In this document: positions 47,877-62,335 of the stretch, piece by piece
How positions within the stretch are numbered: the first letter of the stretch is position 1
Layout: the number at the start of each line of letters is the position of its first letter
Origin: Anoplolepis gracilipes
Lineage: Eukaryota > Arthropoda > Insecta > Hymenoptera > Formicidae
Reading direction: 5' to 3'
NCBI RefSeq assembly: GCF_047496725.1
Contig: NC_132986.1
Coordinates: 9,446,031-9,510,030 of the forward strand
Length of the DNA: 64,000 nt
Notes under the pieces: model-generated
Told to the model about the DNA's origin: nothing
What the model saw: the letters and a program-made list of their open reading frames with translations, nothing else
Databases searched by the model: none
Made by a program: the position numbers and the translations under genes

Positions 47877-50389
47877 CAACTTTTCCTATGTAATATTTGC
47901 AATTTGAATGCTGACTAGATCTGAAAATAGCTTGTTAATGTATTGTCTTACGCGAGCCAACCACGAGTCCTCGGAGGATGTCACGGTCGTCGATTTTCGG
48001 CAAAAAATCGACCGAACAATTTCGCGAATCGCGAGAGCGAATTTAGCGAGCTTCGTTAAGTGAATTTGCCGCCGACCGAATAACTAGCGATTCGGGCCAA
48101 GGTTTCGTGTTCGTCGGTCTCTCTCGGGCCGCGATACAGAAATAAAATACGGCTCCCCCAGATCCCTGATGTATGCATTCCCTCGTGATGACGGCACGAT
48201 CGCTCGCACCTCCACGGAAAAATGCAAAAAGAAAGGGCAGCAGCGAGTAGGAGCAATCCAGTAAGAACCAGTAAGAAGGGTCGAATATCTCGCGAGATTT
48301 GCAAGTTTTAAATTTTTAAACATGTAGAAATTTTGCCAAGATTTTAATATCAGATTACTGTAAAAGCAGTGCTAATATACATATATATAAACATAATAAT
48401 AATACAATAATATAACATAATAACATATAATAATAATAATAATAAAACATATAGCGTGCATTTTGAGGATTTACCTTTTAAAATTATTTTATGACAAAAC
48501 GTTTCTTTTTTTTAGTATAAGAGAAAAAATAAAAAGAGAAAATAGCATACTAAATAAATGTTTATTTTGTACACGTCTTTGTATCTCTCTGATACAAAGA
48601 GAAGTGTCAGAAACATACACAAATGTATGCCAATATATTGTTGAATTTAAAAAAAGTTTTTTTTTTTTTTTTTTTTTTTTTTCCAATTTTATAAGACAGT
48701 TTTATTTAATATCTTGTATCTGAATTATGAAGGAACCAATCTTTGAACCGTACGGTATATCATAGGTGATATCATGTGAAAAAGTCGCGTGAAACTTTTT
48801 TCACGTGACATTACGAGATGATAGCAAGTACAAGATTTAGGTTGAAAATCTGATCGGGTTTAAGATTTCCGAGGTTCGTCGCGAGTCATTTAAGTCTCTA
48901 AGCGCTAGAGAATTCCCCGTAGGCTCTCATATTACCTTCTTGCATCCTTTACATCCGACCCCACCCCGGACAACCCCGCCGTCTTTCTCGCTGACGTTCC
49001 TCTTCGGCATCTTCCCCGAAGACAAATGATCCGGCTGTACAGGTAAAACGATGCCTCGATGTCGTCGATTTATCGTCACGACGACGTTGCGACGCGTGGG
49101 GGACTACGTCGCTCGAGGACTATATTGGTTCGTCCCTGAGTCCGGATCTCAATTTGCGTATTTCATCTGAGAAATCGAAACCTCCTAAGCTCGGAGAATC
49201 TCTCCGCGGAATGATTCCGATTCTGTTGCGCTTAAGAAATTAGAATTTTTTATTATGTAAATATATATAATACATTCCTCTTTATCTTTCTTCCTCTATG
49301 GATATAAAAAATTGTTATAACATTTTTGATTGGAAATTCAAAAAAGTTAAATTTACGATTATACTCATTTTGTAAAAGAATAATGTCTCGATAGTTGTAA
49401 ACTTTTTAAAACTTTAATTTCGCTCTTAATTTAATTACATAATTCACTTTAACTATAATTTAATTATACGATTCATTTTTTTTTTCTCTTACTTCAAAGT
49501 GAGTTGTGTGTATTAAATTTTTTTTACATTAAAAAAAATAAAACGATGTATATTTTTTGTGACATTTTAAAATTTGAAACTTTCGCTCTTTCGTAATTTA
49601 GCCTTAGTAGAAGTTTTCAACATTCAAATGAGAGCATCGAAATTTCACACGTCATGAATATCAATTTCCAAGTAATGTCTCTGCAATAGAATATTATAAT
49701 ATTAATTAGTGAGATACAGAAATGTACATTAGGAAATATCAAATTAATTTTCGATTAAAATGTCACGCGCGCGCGCGCACACACATGTAGACGTATGTAG
49801 ACGGCCGAGACTGAAGCGCGGGTGGGTGGCGTTACTTGCTAACGAGCGCAATTTAATCCGGTGCAGCTCGCGATATCACCGATAACGATATCCCGGACTT
49901 ATCTCGCCGTACCGGAGAGAACTGCCGGTTCGCGCGCGAAAAATTGGCGGATCGTGAGTAAGCGTGACTTTTCATCGCCTTAATCAAGCCCGGCTCGTTC
50001 GCTCGCTCGCTTTCGTTTCGGTCCCCACTTAATTAACGGCGCCATTGGCGACAATTAGAAATTCAGATTCATCCGAGCATGCGCTCGGCCGCGAGGCCGA
50101 CAATGACCACCTGCCGATCCCGCAGACCGACTTTCGACAGGGTACGATAACGGGGAGCCGATCGGGGAACGCACGGTGAGAAAGGGGGCCAGGCGGGGGC
50201 GACGCAAAAGAGAAACAGGAGAGACAGCAGCCCGGCTCCACTATCGACGCAAAAGGCGAAAGCGACGATTTCCACTGGTGTTATCCGACTGGCGCGACTC
50301 GGTGAAAACGATGCTTAGGCTCCCTGCTCGCGCGATGCGAAGAAGGCCCTCGGTCGTGTCGTTGGGAATAAATCCGTTGTATGGATGTT

Positions 50390-50408
50390 GCGCGCGCGCG
50401 CGCGCGCG
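50390..50408. repeat. (GC)n run, Z-DNA prone
   Basis: Nine and a half alternating GC units in a CpG-rich patch, followed by ATGCACACAC, which prolongs the purine-pyrimidine alternation. Confidence 0.9.
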
Positions 50409-51151
50409 ATGCACACACGTCCGGCTCTTGTTTCGCTGGGCCGGTGATACCGGTGAATCTACCGGGAGAGAGATAAAGTTGCTTTCGCCGAAAGATATCG
50501 AGGTTAAGATGTGTAGAGATACGTTGAGTCTCTTGAAAGCATGTTTCTATTTGCCATTGAATTAATATGGAATCGGAGACTTATATCAGATTATATATAT
50601 TTGAATTGCATCTATCTATCCATTTATATCTAGCTTGAGTAATTGTGAAAACGTATGTAATGTGAGAATTAGATGACCACGCACATCTGTAGCTCTAAAT
50701 GTCCTTACGTAAGTCTTCAGTTTCCACAATCTTTACGTAAGTTCATCTATTTCGTAAACTTAACGCGCATGAAAGATATGTTATATAGGATCTATTGTTC
50801 GGCAAAAATTCTCTCTTTCATCAAAAGAATCGCGTTCCTAGCGCAGGCTGAATAAAAAATTTAATTTAAAATAAAAAATACATTATTAATGGAAATTTTT
50901 TCGTCGTACGTTTGACAAATAATTTGGAAATAAATCCAGATGTCAGAGAGATTCTATTCTGCGATAAGGACTCGGCCAGATGCCCTGTATTGTGGCGTGC
51001 GAGATGCGGGAAACGGTATTCCTCGTGGCTTATGTGTTGCCTGTATGTTTGATACAGAGCTACGCGTCAGCGTGCGCTATACGTGCCGACTACGCTCGCG
51101 TCGTGACTGCCTCGTGACTGCCAAGGTCGTAAGGTCGACTGGCGTTGCGCG

Positions 51152-51181
51152 TTGCACCTTGCACCTTGCACCTTGCACCTT
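51152..51181. repeat. TTGCACC heptamer repeat
   Basis: Four perfect tandem TTGCACC units plus TT; upstream GTTGCGCG looks like a diverged unit. Confidence 0.9.
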
Positions 51182-52473
51182 CGTCTTCGGATGAAGGCGA
51201 GAAGGGAACAACCAGCCTGCGAAGTGTCTGGCCTCGGGCGAGAGTTTGATATTTAATATCGCGCGCATAGCTCACCGTTTCTCCCTCGGGTCTTCGTAGA
51301 TTATCAAAAGGGATTACCAGAGATATTACCTAACCAAGAGATTACCGAGAAGGGTGAGCGCGAGAGGCCGCAGAGAGATTTGCACTCTCAAGATTCAACG
51401 ATCCATCTGAAAGGGTTAATCTTCGCGCCGAGAGATACGTTGCATATTGCATACATAGGATGTGGCGTGTGTCTCATAGAGCTTTAGAATGTTTTAAACG
51501 TATATATAAACGCGATAGCGATTAAAGGATACATTAAAGGATGATTATAAACATCAGAGAAGATGATGGCAACAGAATTAAAAGTAGTTGCTCTTATTGT
51601 AATTATAATCTTTCTTATATCATATTAAATGTTTTAATTTTTGCTTAAGATTGTCGAGTGTTTTATACTGTATAATTTCCATAATCTCAGAGACTTTCTT
51701 AAATATGCTATTATACATTATACTATTGCCATTATAATCTCCACATTGTTAGATAATTTATTATTTCGCTATTTCCTCGGCAAACACATTTAAAGTTTCA
51801 TTAATATTTACAGAAATATTACTGAAAGACATAATCCGGTATTATATATATAATATAAATAGAATGTTTGCTATTTTAAATAGATATTCTCCTTAGCAAA
51901 TGTCGTTTTGCCAGACGCGAGACGCAATGATGTGATATTCTCGCGAAACGTCCGACTAATCCGAGATAAGAGAGCGAGCAGAGAGTGCTAATAAAACGGT
52001 AGCAGCGCGCGAGAGATAAACGTTGCGTTAAATCAACGAACGGAAACGAAAGAGAGGTACAAATATTTCTAATTAATGCGCGACATTACTACATCACGTC
52101 GGAGAGGCAGGCGAATCGCGATAAACGCGCGATAAGTATTCCCGGCCATATGTCGCAATAAACGTACGTCGCTTAATCCTCCCGCTCTGGAATTTCTCGT
52201 CACCATGTGATGCTGCGCGATAAATAATTAATGTCACGTCGTATAAATATAACGTACTCTCTTAAATGGAATCAGTGTATTATCACTGAAAATACACTGA
52301 ATAGTCACTGATTTTCTTGTCAGTTATAACATTGCAAATCAGACTATAATCAAATATAATTATATATATATATATATGAAATAAATTTATAGCAATATAT
52401 ATTTTAAAGAAATAAGTTTGATCAAGAGTCTTGCTTATTCCTTGTGAATTTTGTTACATCTTAAAAGTAAAAA

Positions 52474-52479
<6 letters not shown>

Positions 52480-52547
<68 letters not shown>
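52480..52547. repeat. (AT)n microsatellite, about 68 bp
   Basis: An uninterrupted AT run, self-complementary and able to form cruciforms. Confidence 0.95.
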
Positions 52548-52550
<3 letters not shown>

Positions 52551-55388
52551 CTGAATTTATAATACTGTAGTGTTAAACAAACGTGTTGTTTATCGCAAAT
52601 ATATACCTATGTATGTCTGGAAGCTTCTCTCAAAAAGCAATTTAAAATAAATCGAGAAAAATTGCAAAATTACATACATACATGAGATGGAAGAACAAAA
52701 TGTGTTTTTGGTGAAATTTTTCATCGCTGCTTTAATCAGTGAAATTGATTTAATTTAAGAGAGTTTATTTTTTCATCCTTTTGTCTTCGGTGAATCGGAT
52801 CGATATAACACATAGCTCAGAGAAATAATTTTAAAAAGAGAATAGAGAGAAATATAGAATTGGAAAGAATTGTAAGAAGTGAAGGAAGAATTTCAATTTA
52901 CAAGTTTAATTACATTGGAGAATTTATTAAATCTAAGATTTAAGGATCCTATATTATATATTGCCAGGATATAACAGAATATAACACGGTTATAAAAGAT
53001 GTAAGAATTCAACACAACAATCCGGACATGTCGTACATCTCGAGAATGTAATAACCTATAGAGATAATAATGTAGAGATGTAACGGTCCGATGATCTCTG
53101 AAGGCATCTAGTTTCTCCCGAGAATTTAAATTCCCGCAGCTGCCATTCGAAATTCTAAACGTCGGATCAACAAGGCTCGCCTATAGGAAGCTGCGTCCGC
53201 GTTCCGCGTAGATCATCATATTACACCCGGTAATTGGCTGGTTTGTTTGTTTACGGCTCGGGGATTACGTTAACATCCTCGATGCTTCCCGCCGCTGTAT
53301 GTATATGCTTTCACCTCTCGCCGCTTTTATCCGCAAACTTGCTCGTTCGCCAAAGTTCAATCTCGCGTGGCGGTGGCGGTGGCGGTGGCGGTGACTTTAT
53401 CAGATGCCTGCTGAGAGAGAACGATCTGAAAGATCAAACGGCGGGTCTGATTGTCGGGTAATTGGTCGCGCCATTGTTTGTTCATGGCTGAGGGAGTACG
53501 CTAAGATTCCTCATCGAAGATGATTGGCGTGCTTTCACCTAACTCCGTACTAACTGCTCATTGTCTTAAACATTCCCGTGCGCTTGCATACGCAGCTTTC
53601 CTGCCGATCGATCTAAATTTGCAGGAGAAACGAAGCGATTTGCGAGTACCTCGAGGGAATATTAGCAGTCAAGAGCGAAAGCCAAAAGATATAATAATAT
53701 CGAAACGTAATTGCCGACAGATATAATCACGACTATATAGTCGGGTATCTGAATATAATAATTTAAGTATTAACAAGAATTTCAGATATACTAACAACAA
53801 TCTAAGATTATCGAGCAAGAGAAAAATGTGTGACGGCTGCTAGTTTTCGCATCAATAATCTTCGGTAAAATAAAATCTTGTAAATTTAAGCTTGTCGAAG
53901 AAAGCGTCGTTACAGATTAACATAATAGTAGAGAACATTGTAATATAGATATTTTAGACTTATTCGATACTTACATCTTTGGGGCGAGTTCGAAATAGAT
54001 CGGGTTTATCAGAGCGAAATCCGGCGCGCGAAGACGCGATTCTTTTAAATCCTTAAAAATGCGCGGAATTTTCTCTTGGAAAAATCGCGATTATCGCGAT
54101 CGTGCTTCTGGGCCGGTGATAATTAGTAATGATTATCTTACCACTGCGGGACTTTCTACTACGAACAATGGGAACCGATAAATAGCGGTTACCGCGTCGA
54201 ATACCGGGCACCGTTTTAAAGCGCGATAAAGGAGCATTGAAATTACGGTTCTGCAGATAACCGGCTTTGATCTCTGCAGAGTCTCCTTTGATAACAGATT
54301 TATCGTGTAAAATATACTATACTCTCATCCGAACTAATTACCGTCGCTAAATTAAACGTGTGATTTATTTCGACTCTTGCGCGTTATCTGATACAGCAAG
54401 AGAGAACGGTTAATTTTTTATATCTTTTATTAATGAAATCATTTCTTCTTATATTTATATTATTTGAGAGACAATTTAAATTAAATATTAAATAGATATT
54501 TAATAAATTTATCAAAAAATAATATGAGATTTAGAAAATTTATAAATAAAGTGTTTTAGCATTTAATATCATTTAATATCTGTGGATTTTTTTTTTTTAA
54601 TAAATTTAAATTTACAAAAATGTTGAACATTTAAATTTACAGTGCCGTATATTTTTCCCGATAGATATTGGTCGTAAAGTAATTGCGCAGCGAAATGAGA
54701 ACTTGGAAATACCCAATGGCGCCAGCTATTTCAACGTATCAATTATCGCGATATAATTACAATGAAGGCCGCTTTGTGAGGGGGCAACTAGCCAACGAAC
54801 GAGCTGATGTAACGATTTAATCGCTTGGGAAACTAGCATTCAACCCAATTCTTCAATTTGCTGTGGAAACTGCGAGGTTTCAACGTCGCACACGGTACAC
54901 ATTTTTACATTAAAACGCGCTATGCTAAACAGATGCTGTGATATTGACAAACGTTTGCGTGAAAAGCGGGAATTTCTCGGAATATTCATTTGCCCGAGAT
55001 ACTGTGCAGCTTGGCGGAATTAATAATCGCGGCAAAATGCAAATCGCTCGCGTGGCAAACGTGAAAAAGTAAGCGAGCGAGCGATCGTTGCTACCGCCGT
55101 CATAATTAGGCGCGCGTTTATAGCCGACCGTATTTATTACGAGCGATATAAATTTGAATCATATCGTTAGAGAGACCGGCGCGAGAGCGGTTTTTCCAAG
55201 TATGATTTTGCCAGGTTATTTTATTTTATGTTAAACGCCGCTTTTCCAACTGTTCGTTCGTGCTCCGATTCGGAATTGGGACAAGATTAAGTGGCGGGTA
55301 TCTGAGGCAGTCTAATTTTAAATGAAGCCGTCGTAAAAATCTAAGGATGTACGAGATCAGTAACATGGATCTGAGTATCTGATAATTA

Positions 55389-55390
<2 letters not shown>

Positions 55391-55441
<51 letters not shown>
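55391..55441. repeat. (AT)n microsatellite, about 50 bp
   Basis: The second long AT run in the intergenic region. Confidence 0.95.
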
Positions 55442-55444
<3 letters not shown>

Positions 55445-55990
55445 GCAAATATACGACCATTTAAAAAAAAATATAAATCAATAAACAAATTTTGTAATTA
55501 GATCACGAATTCTTTGACAGATGTTTTCTTGTTTTCTCTCGCTTTTCATTTTTTAATACTTTAGTTTAATGGATTGAAATGTTAATCAAAGTCGATTAAT
55601 TGCAAGATTTACAAGTCCAACAGCGTTTCAAAGGATACTCGGACACAGTGATAATCCAGAAACATGATTCGCTTATCGCGATAACTCGCGGGATTAAGGC
55701 CATTAATTGGAACGTTAGCGAAAAAGTCGTCCGTTTAATTTTACCTTTCTCGCGACCTGCTTTTCTAACGCTACAGATTTCTTATACGCGTATTTATGAC
55801 AAATCCCGGCAAACAAAAGTATCGACGAAATGTAGCGTCGAGATTTTTATGCAAACAAGGTATTATCTTCTTACCTAAAAGGAAAAACGCATGCGAATAT
55901 CTACGTAAGAAACATGGATTTGCCGGATACGCTTTTTTGTAACTTTTATTTTATTATGCTGCTAATATTACATTTTAATCCTTGTTTCCT

Positions 55991-56021
<31 letters not shown>

Positions 56022-59000
56022 GTATCTTCTTTTTTTATTTAATCGCATTTCTTATAAATATGGAATTGAAATTGATTTATTAGTAAAAAAAAAAGGTCGG
56101 TGGGTGTTTTTAGGCGCGACCGGAAATATCGCCCACGTGTAAACTAGAAATGAACTTGTATGGCGCGTCGCGAGTACGCCTAGGAAGAGCGATGTTGGAA
56201 TGATGAAGAAACATGACGGTACCGTTTCCATTGTAACCGACGCGCGTTATTGCTTTTATTATAGTCTCCGAGGAACGGTATAATAACGACGGGAGTCTCG
56301 GGGATGGTACAAGCAATATAGGCGCACTCAATCATACGGTTTTGAGACTCGGATCGAGGGAAGAGCTTCCTCTTTCGATCTCGTGCCAGGTCGTGAGATG
56401 TCTAAGAATGCGAACAGTCCAAGTTCTCTCGGCCAAGATATTCTTCCTTCTCTCGACCCGATTGATAAATGCCTGATTACGCAACAGGTGTACTGTTGAA
56501 TACACCGGAAACATTTACGTTTCGAGAGATTAATCGCGTTGATTGTGTCGTGATATATCTTGGAAGTGTATCTTCTATATATTATAAGCTCTTTTACAAT
56601 CTAATAATAGTAATGAATTTTTTTTTCGAAAATAGCAAAAATCTCATAGAAACTTTATTTGAAATAATCCAATTCGTACAGTTTGATAAAATTTTCTCTT
56701 TCAATTTCTCTTTCCATATTTTTATATTTCTAAATTTTAATTTTTGCATATTTTATTATAATAGAAGAAATATTCAAAATTATGCGTGTTTTAAGAAATT
56801 TATTTTTCAAAATTCAAAAAGAGTAAAAAATTTGTTAGAATAAAATTATTACGAGATTTTTATTCAAACTAAAATAAAAAATTAAATATTTGTAAAAAAA
56901 TAAAATAAAAGAAATGCAAATATATTAGAGAGACAATTGTAGAAAGAGCGCGGAGAGAAATAAAAAACAAATGATATTAATAACGCACGTCCGGACGCGT
57001 ATAATTCGAGGCAGAAACGGCACTGAAACGGCTCGCATGAGCGGACACGCAAAAAGGTTTTCGGCGCCGCCCTTTCGCCGATGCCGATCTTATTGTCTCG
57101 TATTCTCGAATACTCGGTGGCGGTTTCTACCCCGCGGCCGCGCGCGTTTAATATGATTTCCGCATATTGTCTTGCGTGATTGAAAGAGAAAGAAAGAGAG
57201 AGCGGACTGTTCTTGCAAAAGCAGCGTGTTTAGTGCAAGCGCGCGCCGGCTTTATGAGATCGCCACGGCATCGCGATTATATTGTTACCGTGGTTGTAAG
57301 TACACACTCGAGAGAACGGACTATCCATTATATCCGCCGGATAAAATAGAGATGTATTGTCCTTATAAGCGTGGCAAGTTGTACTCGCCTGGGCGGTGCA
57401 GCATCGTTTATCGTTACCGAACCCATTAAATGCTCGTTGTTCCATTCTTTCGAATCGAAGATAAAAATTCTACTTTAAGAGATATCGGTAGCAAAAATTC
57501 GTTTAACAATTAAATGTACATATGTTGTGTTTAATTTAATTTTTTCAAATGTTAATAATTCTCTCATACGCGACCACGTGTATTGCTCAATGTGACTCGT
57601 TTTAATCTAAAAGATAATCTCGGATGAGAATATAAACCTTCTCCTTAACCTGACGGGGACTTGAAGAACTTTCGATAGAAACGCTCGCTTCTTTACAATA
57701 GCCAGATCATTCCGTTAGGTAATTACATCTGCTAAACGATGACACGTTTACTACATCGCGAGATAGGCCGGAGTGTGATGTAGTTCTCTACGGACAAAAA
57801 GGACAAGAGTAGTTCTCCAACTCGATTATAACGGTGCTCGTAACCGTTTAAATAGATCCATCTAGACATGTCGAACAGATCTATGAAATAAATCGAATGG
57901 ACGAGAAAAAAGAAATAAAAATCAACGCGAGTGATCGAAGACGCGTATGGTCAGCCATTGTTCCGGCGAAATACTATCGCTTCTCTCGACTCTATTTAAT
58001 TTCCTCCATCGCCGTATTCCTGCTCGATCTAATTGCGCGAATTCCATTTTCCGGAATTATATATATAATGATTCGATTATGCGGCGGAACCTCATAATAC
58101 AGGTTTTCTTGCCACAGGTCCCGCCACACACGGAGCGCGATCCTCTTCGGATGTAAACCAGTTCTCGGAGCGGTTAATGAAACTTCGTGTCGCTTAAATG
58201 TCGCCCCAATGCCCTTTTCGTTAAATATTACTGCGTACAATCCACTTTTCGTCACGACCTTATCATTAATTGAGAGCTCACTGAAAATAAATTTAAAACA
58301 TATTAATTCTGAGATATTTGTTCTTAAGCAGTAATTTTTTTTTTTTTTTTTTTTGTTTATTTTTTTTTTTCGGCGAAAAGTTTTTTTTTATTTATACAAT
58401 CTCTTATTTAAAATTAACTACCGTCTCTTCAACATGTACATAATATATGTACGTCGAGAAAAAGGAAATCGATTCTCTCCGTAATTGTCAAAGCACTTTA
58501 TATAACAGGAACGACGAGACATATACTTATAAAAATAAATACATGCTTTATCGTTTTTTGTTAAATTTGTTGAAGCGTCTGATGCGGAAGGGTTAACACA
58601 TCGACCATCGCGCCGCGTAAAGTTATAGACGTACGCGGCGGATTATATGCACGGATGACAGTGAGTGTGACCCAGAAACACATTACACGCGGCGACCCAC
58701 TCATGTTACACGTCCGACAATCCGGAACGATGCGCTGCTCGCTCGCTCGTCATTATCATCGACACCCGCTTCGAACGTCATTATTATCATCCTCAGCTCT
58801 GCTAAAGTTCTTTCTATGTCGTCACCTATAATTAACGTTACATCATTTGCTCTACTTTTTATCCTTCTGATATGGAAGCGCAGCGGAAAACTCTTGATAA
58901 ACGTATAATTTGTTTACAAGAGAAACGCACTAAAAATAATTAAATGCTCAGATTGTTGACGTTTTATTCTGCACCAAACGCTTTAAGACAATTGGAAGAG

Positions 59001-59471
59001 ATATACATCCAGTAAAAATGAAATGTTACATCTCGACGTTGTAGAATTTTCTCCCATGTATTAATTACGCATTAACAGAAAGGAATTAATTTCAAATTTT
59101 TAATTGAAAAATAATATAATAATAAATATAAAATTTTTTAAGACGTACAGCTTTGAATACAAATTTAGATTGAGTTTATACATGTATGAAAAACACAGAA
59201 GAGTAATCGCTAATAATACAAGTTATATATCATATATAATGGTTGCATCTGACAGTAGATTATCAGAATCTGACTCTTATAAGATGACCGTTTCTTGCAA
59301 CCTGCTGATTTTTGTTAGGATTCATCCTGCCCTCGGATACGAGCACGAGAGAGAAAGAGAGCTCGCATCTTTTTTCCCTATCAGTTCTCTAACGGTAAAA
59401 CAACCGACCATTGCATTTGCGTATACGAGGCCCTCGCCGACTAACGGAGTTAATTAAAATCGTTAAGGATG

Positions 59472-59504
59472 ACTCGTCCCTTACAAGGATTGTCTGGGAC
59501 GAGT
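59472..59504. other. Hairpin with 9-bp perfect stem
   Basis: ACTCGTCCC pairs with GGGACGAGT across a 15-base loop. Flanking GGATG/GATCTCC can extend the stem imperfectly. Confidence 0.5.
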
Positions 59505-61254
59505 GATCTCCGTAATTTTACTAGCTTACACACAAATGATCTCACGATGGGGCTTGATCTTTAGGAATCTTATTTACATATCCACATTGATTATATCGCG
59601 CAACAATTTGTAAAAAGAAAAAAACTTATTATTAGAATTAAAATTGTAGACAAAAATATACAAACGCGAATGTTGTGCAATTACGAAAGCATTATGAGAG
59701 TTGAAGCCGGTTGAAGCGCACATATTGTTGATAAGCCGATGACAGTAGGTTGAATCGAAAATTATCTTCCCTATGAGAAACAGTCCCTGTCGAAACGCGG
59801 TGTTGACAGATTTATGTGGCGATAATTATCGCGACCGTTATCTCCGCAATCGTTTAAATTCCATCCAACATCCTACAGTAATTCATTGGTTGTGTAGCTG
59901 CGTGTACAACGTTTGCTTCAGCAACCGCAAAGAATTTCCGTTAATATCGTCGCAGCTTAGCTTGGCGGTAGCATTTTTAGATTTTACATTCTTTTGAATT
60001 TATATATGTTTTTGTGAAAATGTTAACATTTATATAAACAGTTATATATCCTTGAATTGTTGTACACTACTTTAAATTTTAATTTTTCTGTTCTAAGATA
60101 TTTATCTGTATATGTCATAATAAGACCGATACCTTTTTTTTTTAGCGGAAGAATAATATTATTTCGTGTCTCATTTTAACTTACTTGCGATATTTTGAAC
60201 GAGCATGCGCTCAAAATAAATTTTCGTCACATTGTAGATCGATGACTCTTGGGCGCTGACGTTCGTTGCGTTTAAACAAATAATGGGATAAATTCGGCCC
60301 ATCTGCGACGATATATATTATAATATCAAGTTCTATATCAAGCGTGGTTACACTAGTGAATCTTCTGAAAATAATTGCGCGTTGAAATAATTGCCTGACG
60401 GAAAATGTCATCAGTTTTTATTCCGCGGGGAAGTTAAGCATATAAATTTCATTTATTTTAACCACTTTTAACCATTTTATTTTATTATACTGTAAAATTA
60501 TGTTACGTGTGGGAAAAATGTACTTTTTTGTCGATACCTATTTTCATCTTTATTACAATCTTTAATTTCAATCATCTATAGAAGAAATATTTTTTGATTG
60601 ATAAATGAAAAAAAAAAAAAAAAAAAAAAAATATTTATATTTAAATTTATAAAATAAAATTAATCGAGACTAATGAAAAGATTAATAAAGACAAAGAAAA
60701 TTTTCTGTTTTATAACAAAATACACATCTCACGTGTATAAATATTTCATTCATATATTTTTTTTACATTATTTTCGCTGTATTTTATAATCATTATCGTT
60801 TTCATATAGTAGTGGTCATTGACATCGCTTCAGTCTCGTATCTACGAATCTGCGAAACAGATTGCTCGGCCGGATGATCGGGCGGTTTCTAGATTTGCGA
60901 GTTGATACCGATTTATTAATAACTGCGCGCGCGGTAGGAATTTTTCTTTTCGTGCGGTGCATTCACTTTCACTCCGACTTTAAAAAGCAGGAAGTAGACG
61001 AAAGAAGAGGCGCTTGCGACCGGTTTTGCCTTCGATCTTCGCAGCCGCCGCGGCGGCCAAAGGATCTCTCGCTGCCGGCATTGTAATAGATGCTCATATA
61101 AGGTGCTGTCAGGAAGTGGGCCATCTTCTCATTCATTCTGCCCCCGTGCCTCTATTTACCTTTTAGTCGGCTCTTAAAGATGATTATTCTTTAAAACCCG
61201 AGAGATGTTGGCGCTTCCCCCTTGGAACATCGTCAATCTTTATATGTTTTCCTT

Positions 61255-61289
<35 letters not shown>

Positions 61290-61423
61290 CATCTGTGAAT
61301 GGCATTAACGGTGACGTCATTCGAAACACTTTGTGCGTTACGCAATATTCGAGCACTCTTCTCTCTTTTCAAAGCGTCGATAGTGAGAGTTAAGACGTAA
61401 ATACGTAATTAACCAATCGATCC

Positions 61424-61571
61424 GAGAAAAAAATGGATATAAGATCATATTTGGCTATATATAATTATATTTTTTAATTTGATATGCATGTACAATCGCG
61501 TCAAATTTCAAGTATAATTATATATGACAAAATATGATCTTATATAATTACATGTAAGTTCATTTTTTCTC
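61424..61571. mobile_element. Hairpin MITE, about 148 bp
   Basis: Nearly the whole element folds on itself. GAGAAAAAAATGGA is at the left and the complement TTCATTTTTTCTC at the right. Inside are TATAAGATCATATTTGGC against its near-complement, then TATATATAATTATA, then AATTTGA/TCAAATT around a loop of about 18 bases. There is no coding capacity, and the flanks show no obvious target-site duplication. Confidence 0.65.
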
Positions 61572-62276
61572 AGGGAAAAAAAATTTTAATTTATCGACAT
61601 TACATTAAATGCATTTTTTCATTACTTATTCATTACTTAGTCTTTTCTATGTTATTTTCTAAAATGTTTTATTTATAAAAAAAAAAAAAAAAAAATTATC
61701 AATTGCAGAATTTTAATAATTATAAAAGCAACTTTCAACAGCGTTTTTTACGACTTTCAATAAACTCTTCTGTTCTACATCTCGAGATAAAATCCATTTC
61801 GATGAACGACAGTAAACTTAAATAAAAGAAAAGTGTCGCACGGTAGCAATTAGTGGACACGTAAATGGTCGCCTCCGGCAGAGGAGTTCGAAAGAAAGAG
61901 GCCTTATATTGCGGTGCTATAGAGGGTCAAAAGAGGTAGAAAGGGACTACGGGACCGGAAGAATTTAGTTAGAGCCTTTCTTTCTTTCTTTCTTTCTCTC
62001 TCTCTCTCCTTCCCTCTCTCTCCCTCTCTTTTTCTCAGCTCGGTTGTTCGCTTTAACGTTTCTCGTGCGCATTCGCCTGCCCACGCGAGGCGACCGCCCC
62101 TTTAACATCGCCGGTATTCGCCTGATTTATGAATGCTCCGGCTATATTTAACAGCATGTTCGCCATTGAAGACATGCCTTAGGCAGAACGCGCGAGGCGA
62201 GTCCGACGAGCGGAGCGGAGAGGAGAGGAGAAACGTCGCGCTCGCTCGCTCGCTCGAACGAGGGAAGAAGACAGAG

Positions 62277-62335
<59 letters not shown>

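Larger units (their letters stand above)
47725..61423. other. Long intergenic stretch, no supported gene
   Basis: Contents: AT run and T run (about 47820-47876), poly(T) (48657-48682), a CpG-rich patch (49.8-50.5 kb) with (CG)n, TTGCACC repeats near 51.16 kb, two long AT tracts, GGTGGC repeats (53367-53393), a CT run near 56000, T/A runs near 58340 and 60609, and a T run (61258-61285). Open frames are short and unrecognised. It may include introns of an unseen gene. Confidence 0.5.

Noticed and set aside
47910..47935. Resemblance to the miR-279 family start, TGACTAGATC
   Set aside because: Only the first ten bases match, the rest diverges, and no precursor-like hairpin is evident.
48900..49045. 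Possible minus-strand start exon reading MPKRNVSEKDGG
   Set aside because: The acceptor-like and donor-like signals are there, but the 25-codon piece has no family match and no downstream exons were found to the left.
50176..50565. 129-codon Arg-rich plus-strand frame
   Set aside because: Arg/Ala-rich content is what a CpG-rich patch yields in that frame. Opposing frames are equally open.
61205..61393. Poly-Phe frame across the T tract
   Set aside because: Made by the homopolymer; no independent coding evidence.
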